DNA from: Orobanche coerulescens
Lineage: Eukaryota; Streptophyta; Magnoliopsida; Lamiales; Orobanchaceae
Assembly (NCBI GenBank): GCA_033398695.1
Contig: CM065814.1
Coordinates: forward strand, 21,543,501 to 21,607,500
Direction of reading: 5' to 3'
DNA: 64,000 nucleotides
In this document: in pieces, positions 22,190-33,643 of the stretch
Position numbering within the stretch: position 1 is the stretch's first letter
Layout: each line of letters begins with the position of its first letter
Made by a program: the position numbers and the translations under genes
The notes under the pieces: model-generated
Database searches by the model: none
What the model was told of the DNA's origin: nothing
The model's input: the letters and a program-made list of their open reading frames with translations, nothing else

Positions 22190-22322
22190 CTCACTACGGG
22201 TTAGATCCTACGGGGTCTCGGTAGGGGTCCACAGAGACGTGGATCGACGAGCTTGCTTTTAACCACTACGGGTTAGATCCGACGGGGTCTCGGTAGGGGT
22301 CCACAGAGACGTGGATCGACGG
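22190..22322 (+). repeat. Tandem repeat (2 x about 66 bp) in the C1 LTR
   Basis: Two copies of a unit running from 'ctacgggttagatcc' to 'gagacgtggatcgacg', separated by 'agcttgcttttaacca'. The same pair occurs in the C1 3' LTR (27757-27889), the duplicated C segment (33737-33866) and, slightly diverged, the B1 5' LTR (48084-48213); a reverse, rearranged version lies in C2 (about 30685-30815). Confidence 0.9.
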
Positions 22323-23333
22323 TTAATTGTGGTGCATTTTACAAATGTGATTTGATATTGGCATTTCCGGAAATGAGTGCTTTTGAACGGTTTTCATGAT
22401 TGCATGCATTGACTAAGTGTGTAAGAGGTAAGTTGTTCGTTTGGCCTACTTGGCTAGGATGGCTCTAGAGTATTTTGTTGTTTATGTTTTAAATCCTTTA
22501 TTTGTGGATTTTGATGTTGAGAGACGAACTTTGTGGTCGTTATTTTGTACTGTGAGTTGATGAGATTTGGGGCTAAAATCCCAATGGTTTTGTAAAAGTC
22601 GTTTTATGGATTTGGGGCTAAAATCCCAACGGTATGGTTAATGTCATTTTTCAGAAAGTAAACCTTTGGGGCGGTGACCCTTTTTGTCTTTGGATTTTGA
22701 AAAGTAGGATTTGATAATCCTAAATTGTTTTCTATTAAAACTCTCGATGGCATTCTAAACCGTTTTATAAATTACTTCTATGGATTTGTGATATTTCGAT
22801 TTTGAAATGTTTTCTCAAACTCTTGCCTCGGGAAGTACTTTTCGTTTCGTTTGGATCTTTGAGGATCCTCGGTTATTGTTATTCGTGGAATGTGAATTGT
22901 ATGGCTCGTATTTGCACTTTGTTCTTGCACTAGCAAAACAGTGGAGTTTTGCTAACCCCCGAGTATTCGGGGGGTGGATGTCTGTTTTTGCATTCAGGTT
23001 TTGGAGCATAACACAGGGTCGGCACGAAGGATGATGAAAGATGATCGATACTAATCACATGAGGAACCGTACTTTGTTTATTGGTTCAGTTTTACTCTAT
23101 TTTTCCGCTGCTATATTTTCCCGTTGTACGGGTGTGGATGTATTTGACCCCTGCGTGGGCATGAGTTGTATTTGAGATGTATGTATTTATTGAAAGACCA
23201 AATCGGTCTACTGAGTCGTTTTAGCCTTAAAGGCATGGTTGAGTTGTTTTATGTTGTTACCAGCCTGGTAGATCCTCGAGGAGAGGGTCTACGGCGTGTA
23301 ATATCCCTGAGTGGATTGGGGGTGTTACATAAA

Positions 23334-23345
23334 TGGTATCAGAGC
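23334..23345 (+). other. Primer binding site of C1 (initiator tRNA-Met)
   Basis: TGGTATCAGAGC matches the tRNA-Met complement exactly, four bases after the LTR end. Confidence 0.9.
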
Positions 23346-25629
23346 TTAGGTTGAGGAAACCTAGGCTGTCGGGTCAAGTCGTGTTGTTTGAGTCTTGTTT
23401 CGTCGGATTTTATCTGACTGAGTCGTGTCGCGACGCGTCGTTTGAGTTTGTTGGTCGTGATTAGTATCGTGGGGCGATCATCATCTTCGTGCGACCTGTG
23501 GAAGTAAGTCTCCCTTCTTTGTGTTGTGCCTCGTGTGACACGAGCTATTTTTATGATTATTTGTTAAGTGGTGGAATCCTTATGTGAATTTTGATTTCAC
23601 GATATGTATTTAGTCGACTTTCGTATTTGATTTATACGAGGAGTGTAAATCGCTTGTGATGTCTTTTTATTGTTGTTTTTCTCCGTTGTTGATGATTTTC
23701 GAATCGATTTGCACGTTTTACAAGTCTCTTGTGGAAGCTTTGTGCTTATACGCGTTCGACTTGTTCACTAGCCAGTGCGGGAGGGTCTTTAGAGGCCTCG
23801 AATGGGGTCAGTGGTTTTGTTCTGAATGTGGTATTTTATCGTTTATTTCCGTTTAAAGACATATATTGTCTTGATTTTAAACGTTTTGATGCGTGTGCTA
23901 GGAGTTGTTTTAGTGAACGTCGATATGTGTGAGTTTTGGGCATTCTGGCCTATTGAATTTTTTTTGAAAACCTTGAGTATCTTAGAAAAATAAATTTCGA
24001 GACATACTTTTCAAATGAGTTATTTTCTTGTGGTACATCCTAGATGCCACAATATATTTCAAAATTTTTCTACCTCGAGGACCAAAATGTTTTGAGATAT
24101 TTTCAACACTTTTATTTAGACCCGAGGGTCGAAAATTTTGAAAGTTTTCACTAAGAGAAAGTGTCCTCATTTTTATCAAATGCGAAATGGTTCTCCAGTG
24201 TCTCGATAACGATGTTTCAAGTTTGTACTTTTTGAAAGGTGATACTCAAGATCAACCGGTGTTCTTCTAAATTATTTTCAAAATGAGGTTGTCGTTTTTA
24301 AAACCTATCCATTCCCGTTTGAGGGCTGGGTATGTATGTGTGATGTTCGCGTTGTCATTTTGATACTTTCTCCCGAGTATGATCGAATTGGCGGTGTGAG
24401 CGTTGAGTCGCTTTCCACACATTGGTTGTGCTAGCCCCCTGTGAGAGGCGGGATGTTGGTGTTGAATGTTGTCGCCTCGTGGTGATTTCTGCGTTGTCGC
24501 GCATGTGCGAGCTGTTAGGGCTTGGTTTGGTATGACCGTGTGCATCAGTGATGGTTCCATTTTGTGTCGGTTGTTTAATGTCTTGTTACCTTGCTCCCGT
24601 TTTTGTGAATTTCGTGGACGAGGTCGGAGGTAATGCCCGTACTATTTTGACTTCTGTATTTTCTCTTTCTCCAGTCTGTCGATTCGCTCATGTTCGTTGG
24701 CACTTTATGAACTTGTTCTATATTTCGATTTCATCGTCCGAACGAGCTGTGATCTTGTTGTGGGTCGATCTGGTTATCGATGTTACTTTTCCGGGTTCAG
24801 TTCGATTCTTGTGAACCTTGTTTGGGAGTGACATCATCTGGTTCTACTAGTTCTTTTATTCGAAGTGGATCGGATTTGGAACTCTTGTGTTTCCGACTCT
24901 GTCGACTCATTATGTTCGTTGACATTTCTGAGCTTGTCCTGCCCCTGTTTTTGTTTATCGAACGAGTGTGGTATTGTTTCGGAATAACTCGTTTGTCGTT
25001 GTGACTTTTTAATTGCTATTCCCTTTCCTGTAGATCTTATGTGAATGCACATCCTGTTGTTTTCACCGGATCATATATTGTCTCGAGTCGAGATGTGAAC
25101 CTTAGAGTTGTTGTTTGAAATTTTATTGTTCTTCGTGATTCGAACATGATTCTTCAATTTTTGTTGTCTCGATCGTTGTGGTTTGATCGTTTGATTGTTC
25201 GGTTTTTATTGACCTCGTTCCGTGATTGGTGAACATTCAGGCTCCTTCGTAATTCCCTTCAGTTCGGGAAATTAGTTTCGTTTTCGATCTTCCAGCCCTT
25301 AGGCGGTGGGATTCCGTGTTTGTTCAGCGGTTGACTCGCGTTTTGATTGATGTACCGTTGGGTTGGTCAATCATATTGGTTTTCGTTCGTTGTGTTTTGT
25401 GATTTTCGGATAATTGACTTGGCTATATTATCCGTTTGATGACGCTTGTCACTTGTTGGTTTTATTATATCCCTAACGGTGACGTTGTGTTGGTCGCCGT
25501 GGAGCGTGTTTACACGCCGTATATTCCTTTGCGTTGTTTGTAACATTTCGCCGTTGGGCGTTAGTTACGCATTCTTGTGTATCTCGTTGAGTTTTTCCTG
25601 GCGGAATATTTCTTCTCCCTACTTGTTTT
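23346..25629 (+). other. C1 interior, no recognisable gag or pol
   Basis: The 2.3 kb are T-rich on this strand with many short frames, none resembling capsid, protease, RT or integrase. The first 60 bp resemble the leader of B1 (both contain 'cctaggct' and 'gtcggg/gtcggt' stretches), and the last part carries the hairpin shared with coding elements. It is therefore a derivative that kept its cis-acting ends. Confidence 0.75.
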
Positions 25630-25648
25630 AAGTTTCGGGACGAAACTT
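25630..25648 (+). other. Conserved hairpin in C1
   Basis: AAGTTTCG-GGA-CGAAACTT, identical to that after the pol stop codon in A1 and B1, although C1 has no pol. A polypurine tract, AAGGAGGGTAGAA (25654-25666), follows and abuts the 3' LTR. Confidence 0.85.
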
Positions 25649-25666
25649 CTTTTAAGGAGGGTAGAA

Positions 25667-28600
25667 TGTAATATCCACAATTTTCGATTTTCGGTAAGTT
25701 TCTTTTTTCGGTCGGAGTCCGTTTTGACGACTCGCTCATGACCGTTTCGTCATTGTGAGAATGATTAATTCTACACTTTTTGACATCCGAGTTCGTTTCG
25801 GTGTCGTTTTGTTGAGTTCCGTGCTTTTTAGCGACTTTTCCGCGCTTGAGTTCGATTCTTGCGAATCTCGTTCAAGCTATTTGTTCGAGTTTCCCGTAAG
25901 TCCGTTTAACTTTGTTAGACGTGTTGTGAACTTCGGTTTGGTTATTCGATCACGAATCGTGATTTCCGGGCGTTTTGGGCCATTTTGTAATTTCTTGAAA
26001 GTTACGGGTATCCGTATCTGTAATAGTTGTCTCGACCCGTTTCTTGGTCGCGTATGACTAATTATGGTATTACGTTTTCATTTCGAGTAGTTTATGTCGT
26101 CCGTGAACTTTTCGTCGTGTTAGTTCCGTGCGATTTCGGAAATCGGGCCGTCGAGCCCTGACGGTTGCGAGACTGGCCGGACGGTGGCGGGACTGGCCGG
26201 ACGATTGCGGGCACCGGCCGAACGGGTGTGGCAGGAACCGGCGTAGGCTGCGCGCGCTAACCGGCAGGTGTAGCGCACGCTACCGGCTGGCCTAACGCAC
26301 GCTATCGGGCCTGGGCAGTGGGGTTTCTGAGGTTCTGGACTCGGTCAGGATCGGCAGGTAGCGCGCGCTGCTGTCGGTCGTAGCGCACGCTAACCGGCAG
26401 GGGTAGCGCACGCTGCCGGCCGACTAGCGTACGTTACCTGGGTAAGTTTGTTAGTCCAGTGGCTCTTTGGGCCAGTCGGCTAAGCGCGCGAAGCTTCGGC
26501 CAGTAGCGCACGCTAGCGGGAGTCGGGTCGGCAGGTTTGGTCGGCAGGTTGGTCGGTGATGCCGGGTCGTGTGGGCCCTGGCCGAGGGTACTCGGCGATC
26601 TGCCGATAGCGCACGCTAGTCGGGAAGGCTAGCGCACGCTAATCTGCCCGAGATAAATGTGGTGGCAATCACATTTCACTTCGTTTTTCACTTCCTTCCT
26701 TCTCCGTCCGCGAGTGGGGATTCATGGGTGACGAAGCCATGTTGTTTAACAACAAATCCATGAAGTCCTTGAGTTCATAACATCAATCGATCGTCCGTTA
26801 TCAACCTTTGATCCAAATGAATCAAGGTAATCTTCCTTAGAACCCTAATTTCGTGAATTTGGGGATTTTTGCATTTTCGTCCGATTCGTTCCGTGTTGTT
26901 GATTAATTCATGATGGGTATGATTAATCTTGGTAGTATTCTTGTGTTTAACATCATTTAATCCATTGTTCTTCGTCTAATCGAAGTATATTTCTTGATTT
27001 CCTTTGAATTGACTTTTTGGGGGATTTGTTCCCGATCTCGTTTTTCATCCATTTTCGATGGATCGATTATGGTTAAATGATGTTGTTAAACATATTCTAT
27101 GGATTGTATATCCATATTTCAACTTGAAATTCCGTTTTCGTGGTTTGACGGAACGAATCGTGTTCTTGGCCGTGTTGGGGAAAATCCGTGAACTTTCGTC
27201 ATTCGATCTTTGAATTCAACGGCTTTGAGTCGTGTTATGGAATTCATTTCATTGTTATTATTTGTCCTTCGTAGTTTATGAATGTGATTTGGCGTTCGGT
27301 GGAGTCGGCGGGTTCGTAGTCGGTTCGGGCCAACCTACTTCGGTCGATTCTCCGCGTTGTTCTTATTCGAGCCAAGTACCTTGCCCATACTTTTCTTATT
27401 TTGTGGATATGATGATCGGTGATCGTATTAGTGTGTTTGTTTGGTTGTTTGAAACGAAGTTTCAAAAGATTTCGGTTTGGCCTCGTTAAAGGCTTTCTTT
27501 CAAATGCGTGTGTGTTTTGTGAACGGCGTGTTTTGGGAATTGATTATGATTTGATTATTTTGAACGTTGAAGGATTTGATGATGATACTCCTATTGTTTA
27601 AAGTTATGGAATCGTGTATTCCGTATTCAATCTTGTTATTGTGTTTTGAAGAGTTTGATAATGTTGTCGGATAAATGGCCATCTCTAGTAAGTATTCTTA
27701 ATGAACTTACATTCTTAGCATGTTAGTATTGCATGAGTAACGTGTGTGTGTGTATGCTCACTACGGGTTAGATCCGACGGGGTCTCGGTAGGGGTCCACA
27801 GAGACGTGGATCGACGAGCTTGCTTTTAACCACTACGGGTTAGATCCGACGGGGTCTCGGTAGGGGTCCACAGAGACGTGGATCGACGGTTAATTGTGGT
27901 GCATTTTACAAATGTTATTTGATATTGGCATTTCCGGAAATGAGTGCTTTTGAACGGTTTTCATGATTGCATGCATTGACTAAGTGTGTAAGAGGTAAGT
28001 TGTTCGTTTGGCCTACTTGGCTAGGATGGCTCTAGAGTATTTTGTTGTTTATGTTTTAAATCCTTTATTTGTGGATTTTGATGTTGAGAGACGAACTTTG
28101 TGGTCGTTCTTTTGTACTGTGAGTTGATGAGATTTGGGGCTAAAATCCCAATGGTTTTGTAAAAGTCGTTTTACGGATTTGGGGCTAAAATCCCAACGGT
28201 TTGGTTAATGTCATTTTTCAGAAAGTAAACCTTTGGGCGGTGACCCTTTTTGTCTTTGGATTTTGAAAAGTAGGATTTGATAATCCTAAATTGTTTTCTA
28301 TTAAAACTCTCGATGGCATTCTAAACCGTTTTATAAATTACTTCTATGGATTTGTGATATTTCGATTTTGAAATGTTTTCTCAAACTCTTGCCTCGGGAA
28401 GTACTTTTCGTTTCGTTTGGATCTTTGAGGATCCTCGGTTATTGTTATTCGTGGAATGTGAATTGTATGGCTCGTATTTGCACTTTGTTCTTGCACTAGC
28501 AAAACAGTGGAGTTTTGCTAACCCCCGAGTATTCGGGGGGTGGATGTCTGTTTTTGCATTCAGGTTTTGGAGCATAACACAGGGTCGGCACGAAGGATGA

Positions 28601-28895
28601 TGAAAGATGATCGATACTAATCACATGAGGAACCGTACTTTGTTTATTGGTTAAGTTGTACTCTATTTTTCCGCTGCTATATTTTCCCGTTGTACGGGTG
28701 TGGATGTATTTGACCCCTGCGTGGGCATGAGTTGTATTTGAGATGTATGTATTTATTGAAAGACCAAATCGGTCTACTGAGTCGTTTTAGCCTTAAAGGC
28801 ATGGTTGAGTTGTTTTATGTTGTTACCATCCTGGTAGATCCTCGAGGAGAGGGTCTACGGCGTGTAATATCCCTGAGTGGATTGGGGGTGTTACA
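25667..28895 (+). repeat. 3' LTR of C1
   Basis: It is 3229 bp and near-identical to the 5' LTR except in the GC-rich motif zone (about 26140-26650), where small indels are dense and the TAGCGCACGCTA motifs are better preserved than in the 5' copy. The flanking duplication ATAAT is at 28896-28900. It contains one breakpoint (27667-27675) of the later tandem duplication. Confidence 0.92.
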
Positions 28896-28900
28896 ATAAT

Positions 28901-28919
28901 TCAGCCCCGGTTCGTATCA
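28901..28919 (+). repeat. D 5' LTR, right part
   Basis: The final 19 bp of the LTR, ending TTCGTATCA, continue from 20101 across C1. The D 3' LTR (37248-37266) carries the same end uninterrupted. Confidence 0.88.
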
Positions 28920-28921
28920 AT

Positions 28922-28933
28922 TGGTATCAGAGC
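28922..28933 (+). other. Primer binding site of D (initiator tRNA-Met)
   Basis: TGGTATCAGAGC follows the D LTR end after two bases. A second copy, from the tandem duplication, is at 34900-34911. Confidence 0.9.
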
Positions 28934-29031
28934 AAGATTCTGGACCAACTTTTTTTTCTTCCAGATGTAGTGTTCATCGAAGTACGGTTCATCAAGGTAC
29001 TGTTCATCTTTAAAAAAACACAAAAGTTTTA

Positions 29032-29220
29032 ATGGCTAACAAGAAGATCGAGGATCTGGAAACTGAGTTCGCACAGTTCCGTACTGAAATCAATACCAGG
29101 TTTGCTGAAATCAATGAAAAGTTCGCTGCAATGCAACAAGAAAGCAAGGTGATGCAAGAAGCGAATACAAAGCGATTGGATGATGTGCTGAAGGCTTTGG
29201 CACCTTTGACTCAAACCTGA
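29032..29220 (+). pseudogene. Element D gag start (coiled-coil, truncated)
   Basis: An open frame of 62 codons starts MANKKIEDLETEFAQFRTEI with heptad-like Leu/Phe/Ile spacing through residue 50, suggesting a coiled coil. Its position, about 100 bp after the primer site, is that of a Ty3/gypsy gag start. It ends at TGA 29218-29220, and related Ser/Arg-rich sequence follows before LTR E at 29356. No capsid core or knuckle remains. The duplicate copy at 35010-35191 is frameshifted. Gag identity is inferred from position and style, not from a diagnostic motif. Confidence 0.55.
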
Positions 29221-29674
29221 GCCTCGTGCATCCGTTCGTGTGATGAAACCAGAAGGGCTTAATCATGCTATGAAGCTGTCAACCGGTGCCCAAGTCAGAC
29301 TTTACAAGTGATGCTGGTTGATGAAAGTGATGGAAGTGATGAGGAGGCTGCACCATGTAACACCCCCAGATTTAACCGGGAATATTATAGTGCCGTGGGC
29401 CCCGAGATGGAACCCACAAGGCTGAAGGAAATTTTCACAAACATTTACAAATTCCCAAGAGGCCAACGACAGTACTATCTTTAACAATTCAGAAAGACTT
29501 ATAAAATCCATTTATCAAAAACCGTCGTAAAAACTCATTTGAAATCGCAAGGCCAAACGGCCGACACTCAAAAGTTTAGAAAACGATTTCCAAAGCAACC
29601 TCAGTTACCAGATACCAAAAGAGCATTTCAAGATACTCACGCAGCGGAAAAAGACCAACCATAAAGATACTCTA

Positions 29675-29679
29675 GCAGC
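29675..29679. repeat. Target site duplication of C2, left copy (GCAGC)
   Basis: GCAGC precedes the C2 terminus at 29680 and recurs at 32313-32317. The second copy of the duplicated region has the unoccupied site at 35647-35651, which confirms the insertion boundaries. Confidence 0.93.
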
Positions 29680-32312
29680 TGTAACACCCCCAATCCACTC
29701 AGGGATATTACACGCCGTAGACCCTCTCCTCGAGGATCTACCAGGCTGGTAATCAACATTTAACATCTCGACAATGCCTTCAAGGCTACACTGACTCAGT
29801 AGACCGATTTGGTCTTTCCACAAATACATACAACTCAAATACAACTCATGCCCACGTAGGGGACCAAAACACAACTACACCCGTACAACGGGAACAATAC
29901 AGCAGCGGAGAATAAAGTACAACTGAACCAACACACGATATACGATTCCTCATGTGATTAGTATCGATCATCTTTCATCATCCTTCGTGCCGACCCTGTG
30001 TTATGCTCCAAAACCTGAATGCAAAAACAGACATCCACCCCCCGAATACTCGGGGGTTAGCAAAACTCCACTGTTTTGCTAGTGCAAATACAAAGTGCAA
30101 ATACGAGCCATACAATTCACATTCCACGAATAACAATAACCGAGGATCCTCAAAGATCCAAACGAAACGAAAAATACTTCCCGAGGCAAGGGTTTGAGGA
30201 AACATTACAAAAACGAAATATCATAAATCAATGGAAATAATTTATAAAACGGTTTAGAATGTCATCGAGAGTTTTAATAGAAAACAATTTAGGATTATCA
30301 AATCCTACTTTTCAAAAATCCAAAAGACAAAGGGGTCGCCACCCCAAAAGTTTACTTTCTGGAAAATGACATTAACCAAAACGTTGGGATTTTAGCCCCA
30401 AATCCGTAAAAGCGACTTTTACAAAACCCTTGGATTTTAGCCCCAAATCTCATCAACTCACAAGAACGACCACGAGGTTCGTATCCCAACATCAAAATCC
30501 ACAAATAAAGGATTTAAAACATAAACCACAAAATACTCTAGAGCCATCCTAGCCAAGTAGGCCAAACGAACAACTTACCTCTTACACACTTAGTCAATGC
30601 ATGCAATCATGAAAACCGTTCAAAAGCACTCATTTCCGGAAATGCCAATATCGAATCACATTGTAAAAATGCACCACAATTAACCGCGGACCCACTTCGT
30701 GGATCCCTGCGAGACCCCGTCGGATCTAACCCACAGTGGTTAAAAGCAAGCTCGCGGTCCACGGCTTCGTGGAGCCCTCTACCGAGACCCCGTCGGATCT
30801 AACCCGTAGTGAGCATACACACACACACGTTACTCATGCAATACTAACATGCTAAGAATGTAAGTTCATTAAGAATACTCACTAGAGATGGCCATTAACT
30901 CGACACCATTACCAAACTCTTCAAAAATACAATAACAAGCTTAAATACGAATACACGATTCCATAACTTTAAACAAGAGAGTATCCTCATAAAATCCTTC
31001 AACGTTCAAAATAATCAAATCATAATCAATTCTCAAAACACCGTTCACAAAACACAGCGTTTTGAAAGAAAGCCTTTAACGAGGCGAACTAAAATCCTTT
31101 TGAAACTTCATTTCAAATAACCAAACAAACACATCAAGACGACCACCGATCATCATATACATAAAGCGAGAAAAGTATGGGCAAGGTACTTGCCTCAAAA
31201 TCGATCGCAAGTATTCCACGAACACGGCTCAACGGAAAGCTTCAAACGCCCAATGCTATCGAAGCGGAAGACGGCGGCGAGCGAAAGGGTTCAACACGGT
31301 TTCTTCGCAAGAAACACGACCTAATATCATACAATCAATAAATCATCGACCATACGAGGAAGAATAATCGTAGAACGCCCGAAAACCCCTCTAAGACATT
31401 TCTAGGACACCTTCAAGGCGTCGGTCAAGAACTCGACTCAAACAACGAATCGATACGATCCAACCATGGAATAACAAGGAAATGACATAATACATCTAAA
31501 TAATCATCAATCCATCAAAATCCTAAGTTAAATCGGATTAAACGGACGAAATCGAACAAAATACCCAAAATCCCCAAAATTAGATTTCTAGAAAATCGAC
31601 TGATTCGCTCGATCAAAGGATGTTATAGGACGGATGATTGACGATATGAATCTCCAAACTTCATGGATTGAAAGAACAACATCATGTCTCCATGATGTAA
31701 ACACCACAATGCGACGGGAAGAAAAGGAATGAGAAAGCGGGTGAAAATACGCTGCCAGGCCTTAAATAGGGACAGACTCGGCCGTGTCCGACATGACACG
31801 GTCGTGGCGCGCATCGACCGTGAGGACTCGGCCGTGTCTGCATGACACGGTCGTGTCGCGAAGGGGCGCTCGGCATTGACTCGACCGTGTCCTGGAACAC
31901 GGTCGGGCCTCTGGGCAGTCGCTTCCGGCTTATCCGGACGAGTACGGCACGGGCCGTGTCGGACGACACGGCCGAGTCCGGTCGGCAGTGATCGGCCAAA
32001 TGAGCGGGTGAGCTAAAACGACCATAACTCTCTCGTCCGGACTCCGATTGACTCACCGTTTGAACCATTGGAAAGCTAATTCGATGCTCTATAATATTGC
32101 AAAAATTAATGGTGATCTAACAAAGTCGAACTCCCACGCGAAAAAGTCGATTAAGGACACGGAACTCAACAAAACGACACCGAAACGAACTCGGATGACA
32201 AAAAGTGCACAATTAATCATTCTCGGAATGACGAAACGGTCATGATAGAGTTGTCAAAACGAACTTCCTCCGAAAAAGAAAATTACCGAAATTCGAAATT
32301 GCGGATATTACA
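29680..32312 (-). mobile_element. Solo LTR C2, reverse orientation, with a different upstream motif set
   Basis: A 2633 bp LTR of the C family lies in reverse orientation (TGTAACACCCCC at the left, GGATATTACA at the right), with a perfect GCAGC duplication and no interior. Its R/U5 side follows the C1 LTR, including stem-loop and tandem-repeat region. In the upstream zone (31775-31990) it lacks TAGCGCACGCTA and instead holds copies of ACACGGTCGTGT-type and GGCCGTGTC-type inverted motifs. A TATA-like TATTTAAG lies on the reverse strand at about 31764. Confidence 0.9.
31775..31990. repeat. GACACGG/CCGTGTC motif cluster in C2
   Basis: About nine copies of a GC-rich half-site, CCGTGTC or its complement GACACGG, often paired as 'ggccgtgtc..gacacggtc', occupy the position held by TAGCGCACGCTA motifs in C1. 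The cluster is directly upstream of the presumed promoter on the reverse strand. Confidence 0.8.
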
Positions 32313-32944
32313 GCAGCGGAATAAAAAAATCAAACAAGAAACTCAATGCACAAAACATGTCCTAGCCAGTATCCTCCGGGAAGCTCATCTCTTCACGACC
32401 GCTACAAGCTCGATACTCCAAGAACCTAAAAAGAAATCCCACGACGGGGTCAGCCATAATATCTAACAATGATAACCGTCACATCACATTAATAATTACA
32501 TACCAATGAGGATACAACATAAGAATACAACCAACGTAATCTTACCGCCATAATTTTACTTACTCAAGTGATTCTCATCAGAATAACCATTATCATATTT
32601 CGTATCTCGTACTCGATTAACCAATAAACTCGAAAATAATATCTGTATTGTACCTCAAACAATACTCAAGATTCTCAAACTATCATCACCAACTCGCGAT
32701 ACGGAATTATACCAGTTCTGACCAATACGATCCATCGAATAACATCATCAAATCCCAAGACGATAACAGATTGTCCATCATAGACAAATACCAAAGGAAA
32801 TACGGGACATACCTCGAGATGTGAATTACCACGACAATCATATCAGTCTAATCCGAGATCAGATCAACACAATATATGAACATGGTCCTAATACAAGACC
32901 TACAAATGCATACTCATGTGACAACGTCAATATGCTCAAAAACA

Positions 32945-33420
32945 GCCTTAGCATGCGCTAACAGACTTTGTTAGCGTGCGCTATCGCAGTCTAGAGGATA
33001 TTGTCTGGCTTCGTATATGTGCTTACGTACGTAATGCCCATGCATTAGTATACGTAACTTACACTGTCTAGCGTATGCAAGTTCTTACATTTAGCGTGCG
33101 CTAATACCAGTTGACTTGCTACAGTCTACACCTACCACGAAGATGCTCGTGACCCCACATGCCGAAAGCAACTAATAAAGCCAAGATTCCCTATTGACCG
33201 ATATACAGTTAGCGTGCGCTAATCAACATGCATTAGCGTGCGCTGACACTACATTACAACATCCGTTGACATATCAGAACGTGCGCCGAAAGTGGCCTGG
33301 TCCATGCGTAGATTCCTCCCGATCAGACTGCATTAGCGTGCGTTATCTTATATCTGTAGCATGCGCTAAACCTGCACGATAACATGCACTACTCATGATT
33401 ATTAGCGTGCGCTAATAATG
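32945..33420 (-). repeat. TAGCGTGCGCTA motif cluster in E1
   Basis: About eight full or degenerate copies (for example 'ttagcgtgcgctaatac', 'ttagcgtgcgctgacac', 'ttagcgtgcgttatc', 'gtagcatgcgctaaac'). Read in the direction of the LTR these are TAGCGCACGCTA, the same sense as in A, B and C. The E2 copy is at about 36280-36745. Confidence 0.8.
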
Positions 33421-33643
33421 TTACATATTGCCATTTTCAGCTATTCTTGTCCAACGTATCATCATACAGAATACGAACATACGGCATACCAAATATACAT
33501 ACTCCTTCCAATAATATTCTCATACGATACACAATATCCTCAACTGCAATTGTCGACCAAATACGACAATTATACCAAAACTGACATCTCAGTCCTTATT
33601 TATTTTGTCCATACTGCACAGATTCCACGCTGTACAATATAAC

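Larger units (their letters stand above)
20102..23329 (+). repeat. 5' LTR of C1
   Basis: It is 3228 bp. The order of landmarks is a GC-rich zone with partial TAGCGCACGCTA motifs (about 20580-21075), a TATA box at 21087-21093, two 66 bp tandem repeats (22190-22322), and the GCTAACCCC stem-loop (22951-22977). It ends GGGGGTGTTACA. Small open frames recur in every copy of this LTR and are not genes. Confidence 0.92.
20102..28895 (+). mobile_element. Coding-deficient Tekay-family retrotransposon C1
   Basis: An 8794 bp element with two LTRs of about 3.23 kb, a tRNA-Met primer site, 2.3 kb of interior without recognisable gag or pol, the conserved hairpin, and a polypurine tract. It is flanked by the 5 bp duplication ATAAT (20097-20101 and 28896-28900). 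LTR termini TGTAATATCC...GGTGTTACA, the leader after the primer site and the 3' end of the interior resemble Tekay element B1, so it is likely a large derivative (LARD-like) mobilised by a B-like partner. It sits in the 5' LTR of D; the D 3' LTR has the empty site (37243-37247). Confidence 0.9.
29356..33643 (-). mobile_element. Solo LTR E, first copy (E1), split by C2 and truncated at a duplication junction
   Basis: On the reverse strand the LTR runs to GGGGGTGTTACA at 29356, next to the target CACCA (29351-29355). It matches E2 (35329-37026) base for base at most positions, except that C2 (29680-32312) is inserted and the far end is lost at 33643, where C-family LTR sequence begins. The termini resemble Tekay LTRs and many TAGCGTGCGCTA motifs (the reverse reading of TAGCGCACGCTA) are present. 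No internal region is attached. Confidence 0.87.

Noticed and set aside
22807..23034. Open frame of about 75 codons that recurs at 28373, 34351 and (reverse) 29978
   Set aside because: All copies lie at the same place in C-family LTRs; recurrence reflects LTR copy number. No homology, no start context, and it spans the conserved stem-loop.
23334..23345. Possible tRNA-Met gene
   Set aside because: Only the 12-base complement of the tRNA 3' end is present, directly after an LTR, which defines a primer binding site; no cloverleaf sequence follows.
31623..32068. Open frames on the reverse strand of C2 (Arg/Pro/Ser-rich)
   Set aside because: They are produced by the CCGTGTC/GACACGG motif cluster in a solo LTR and have no counterpart in C1.
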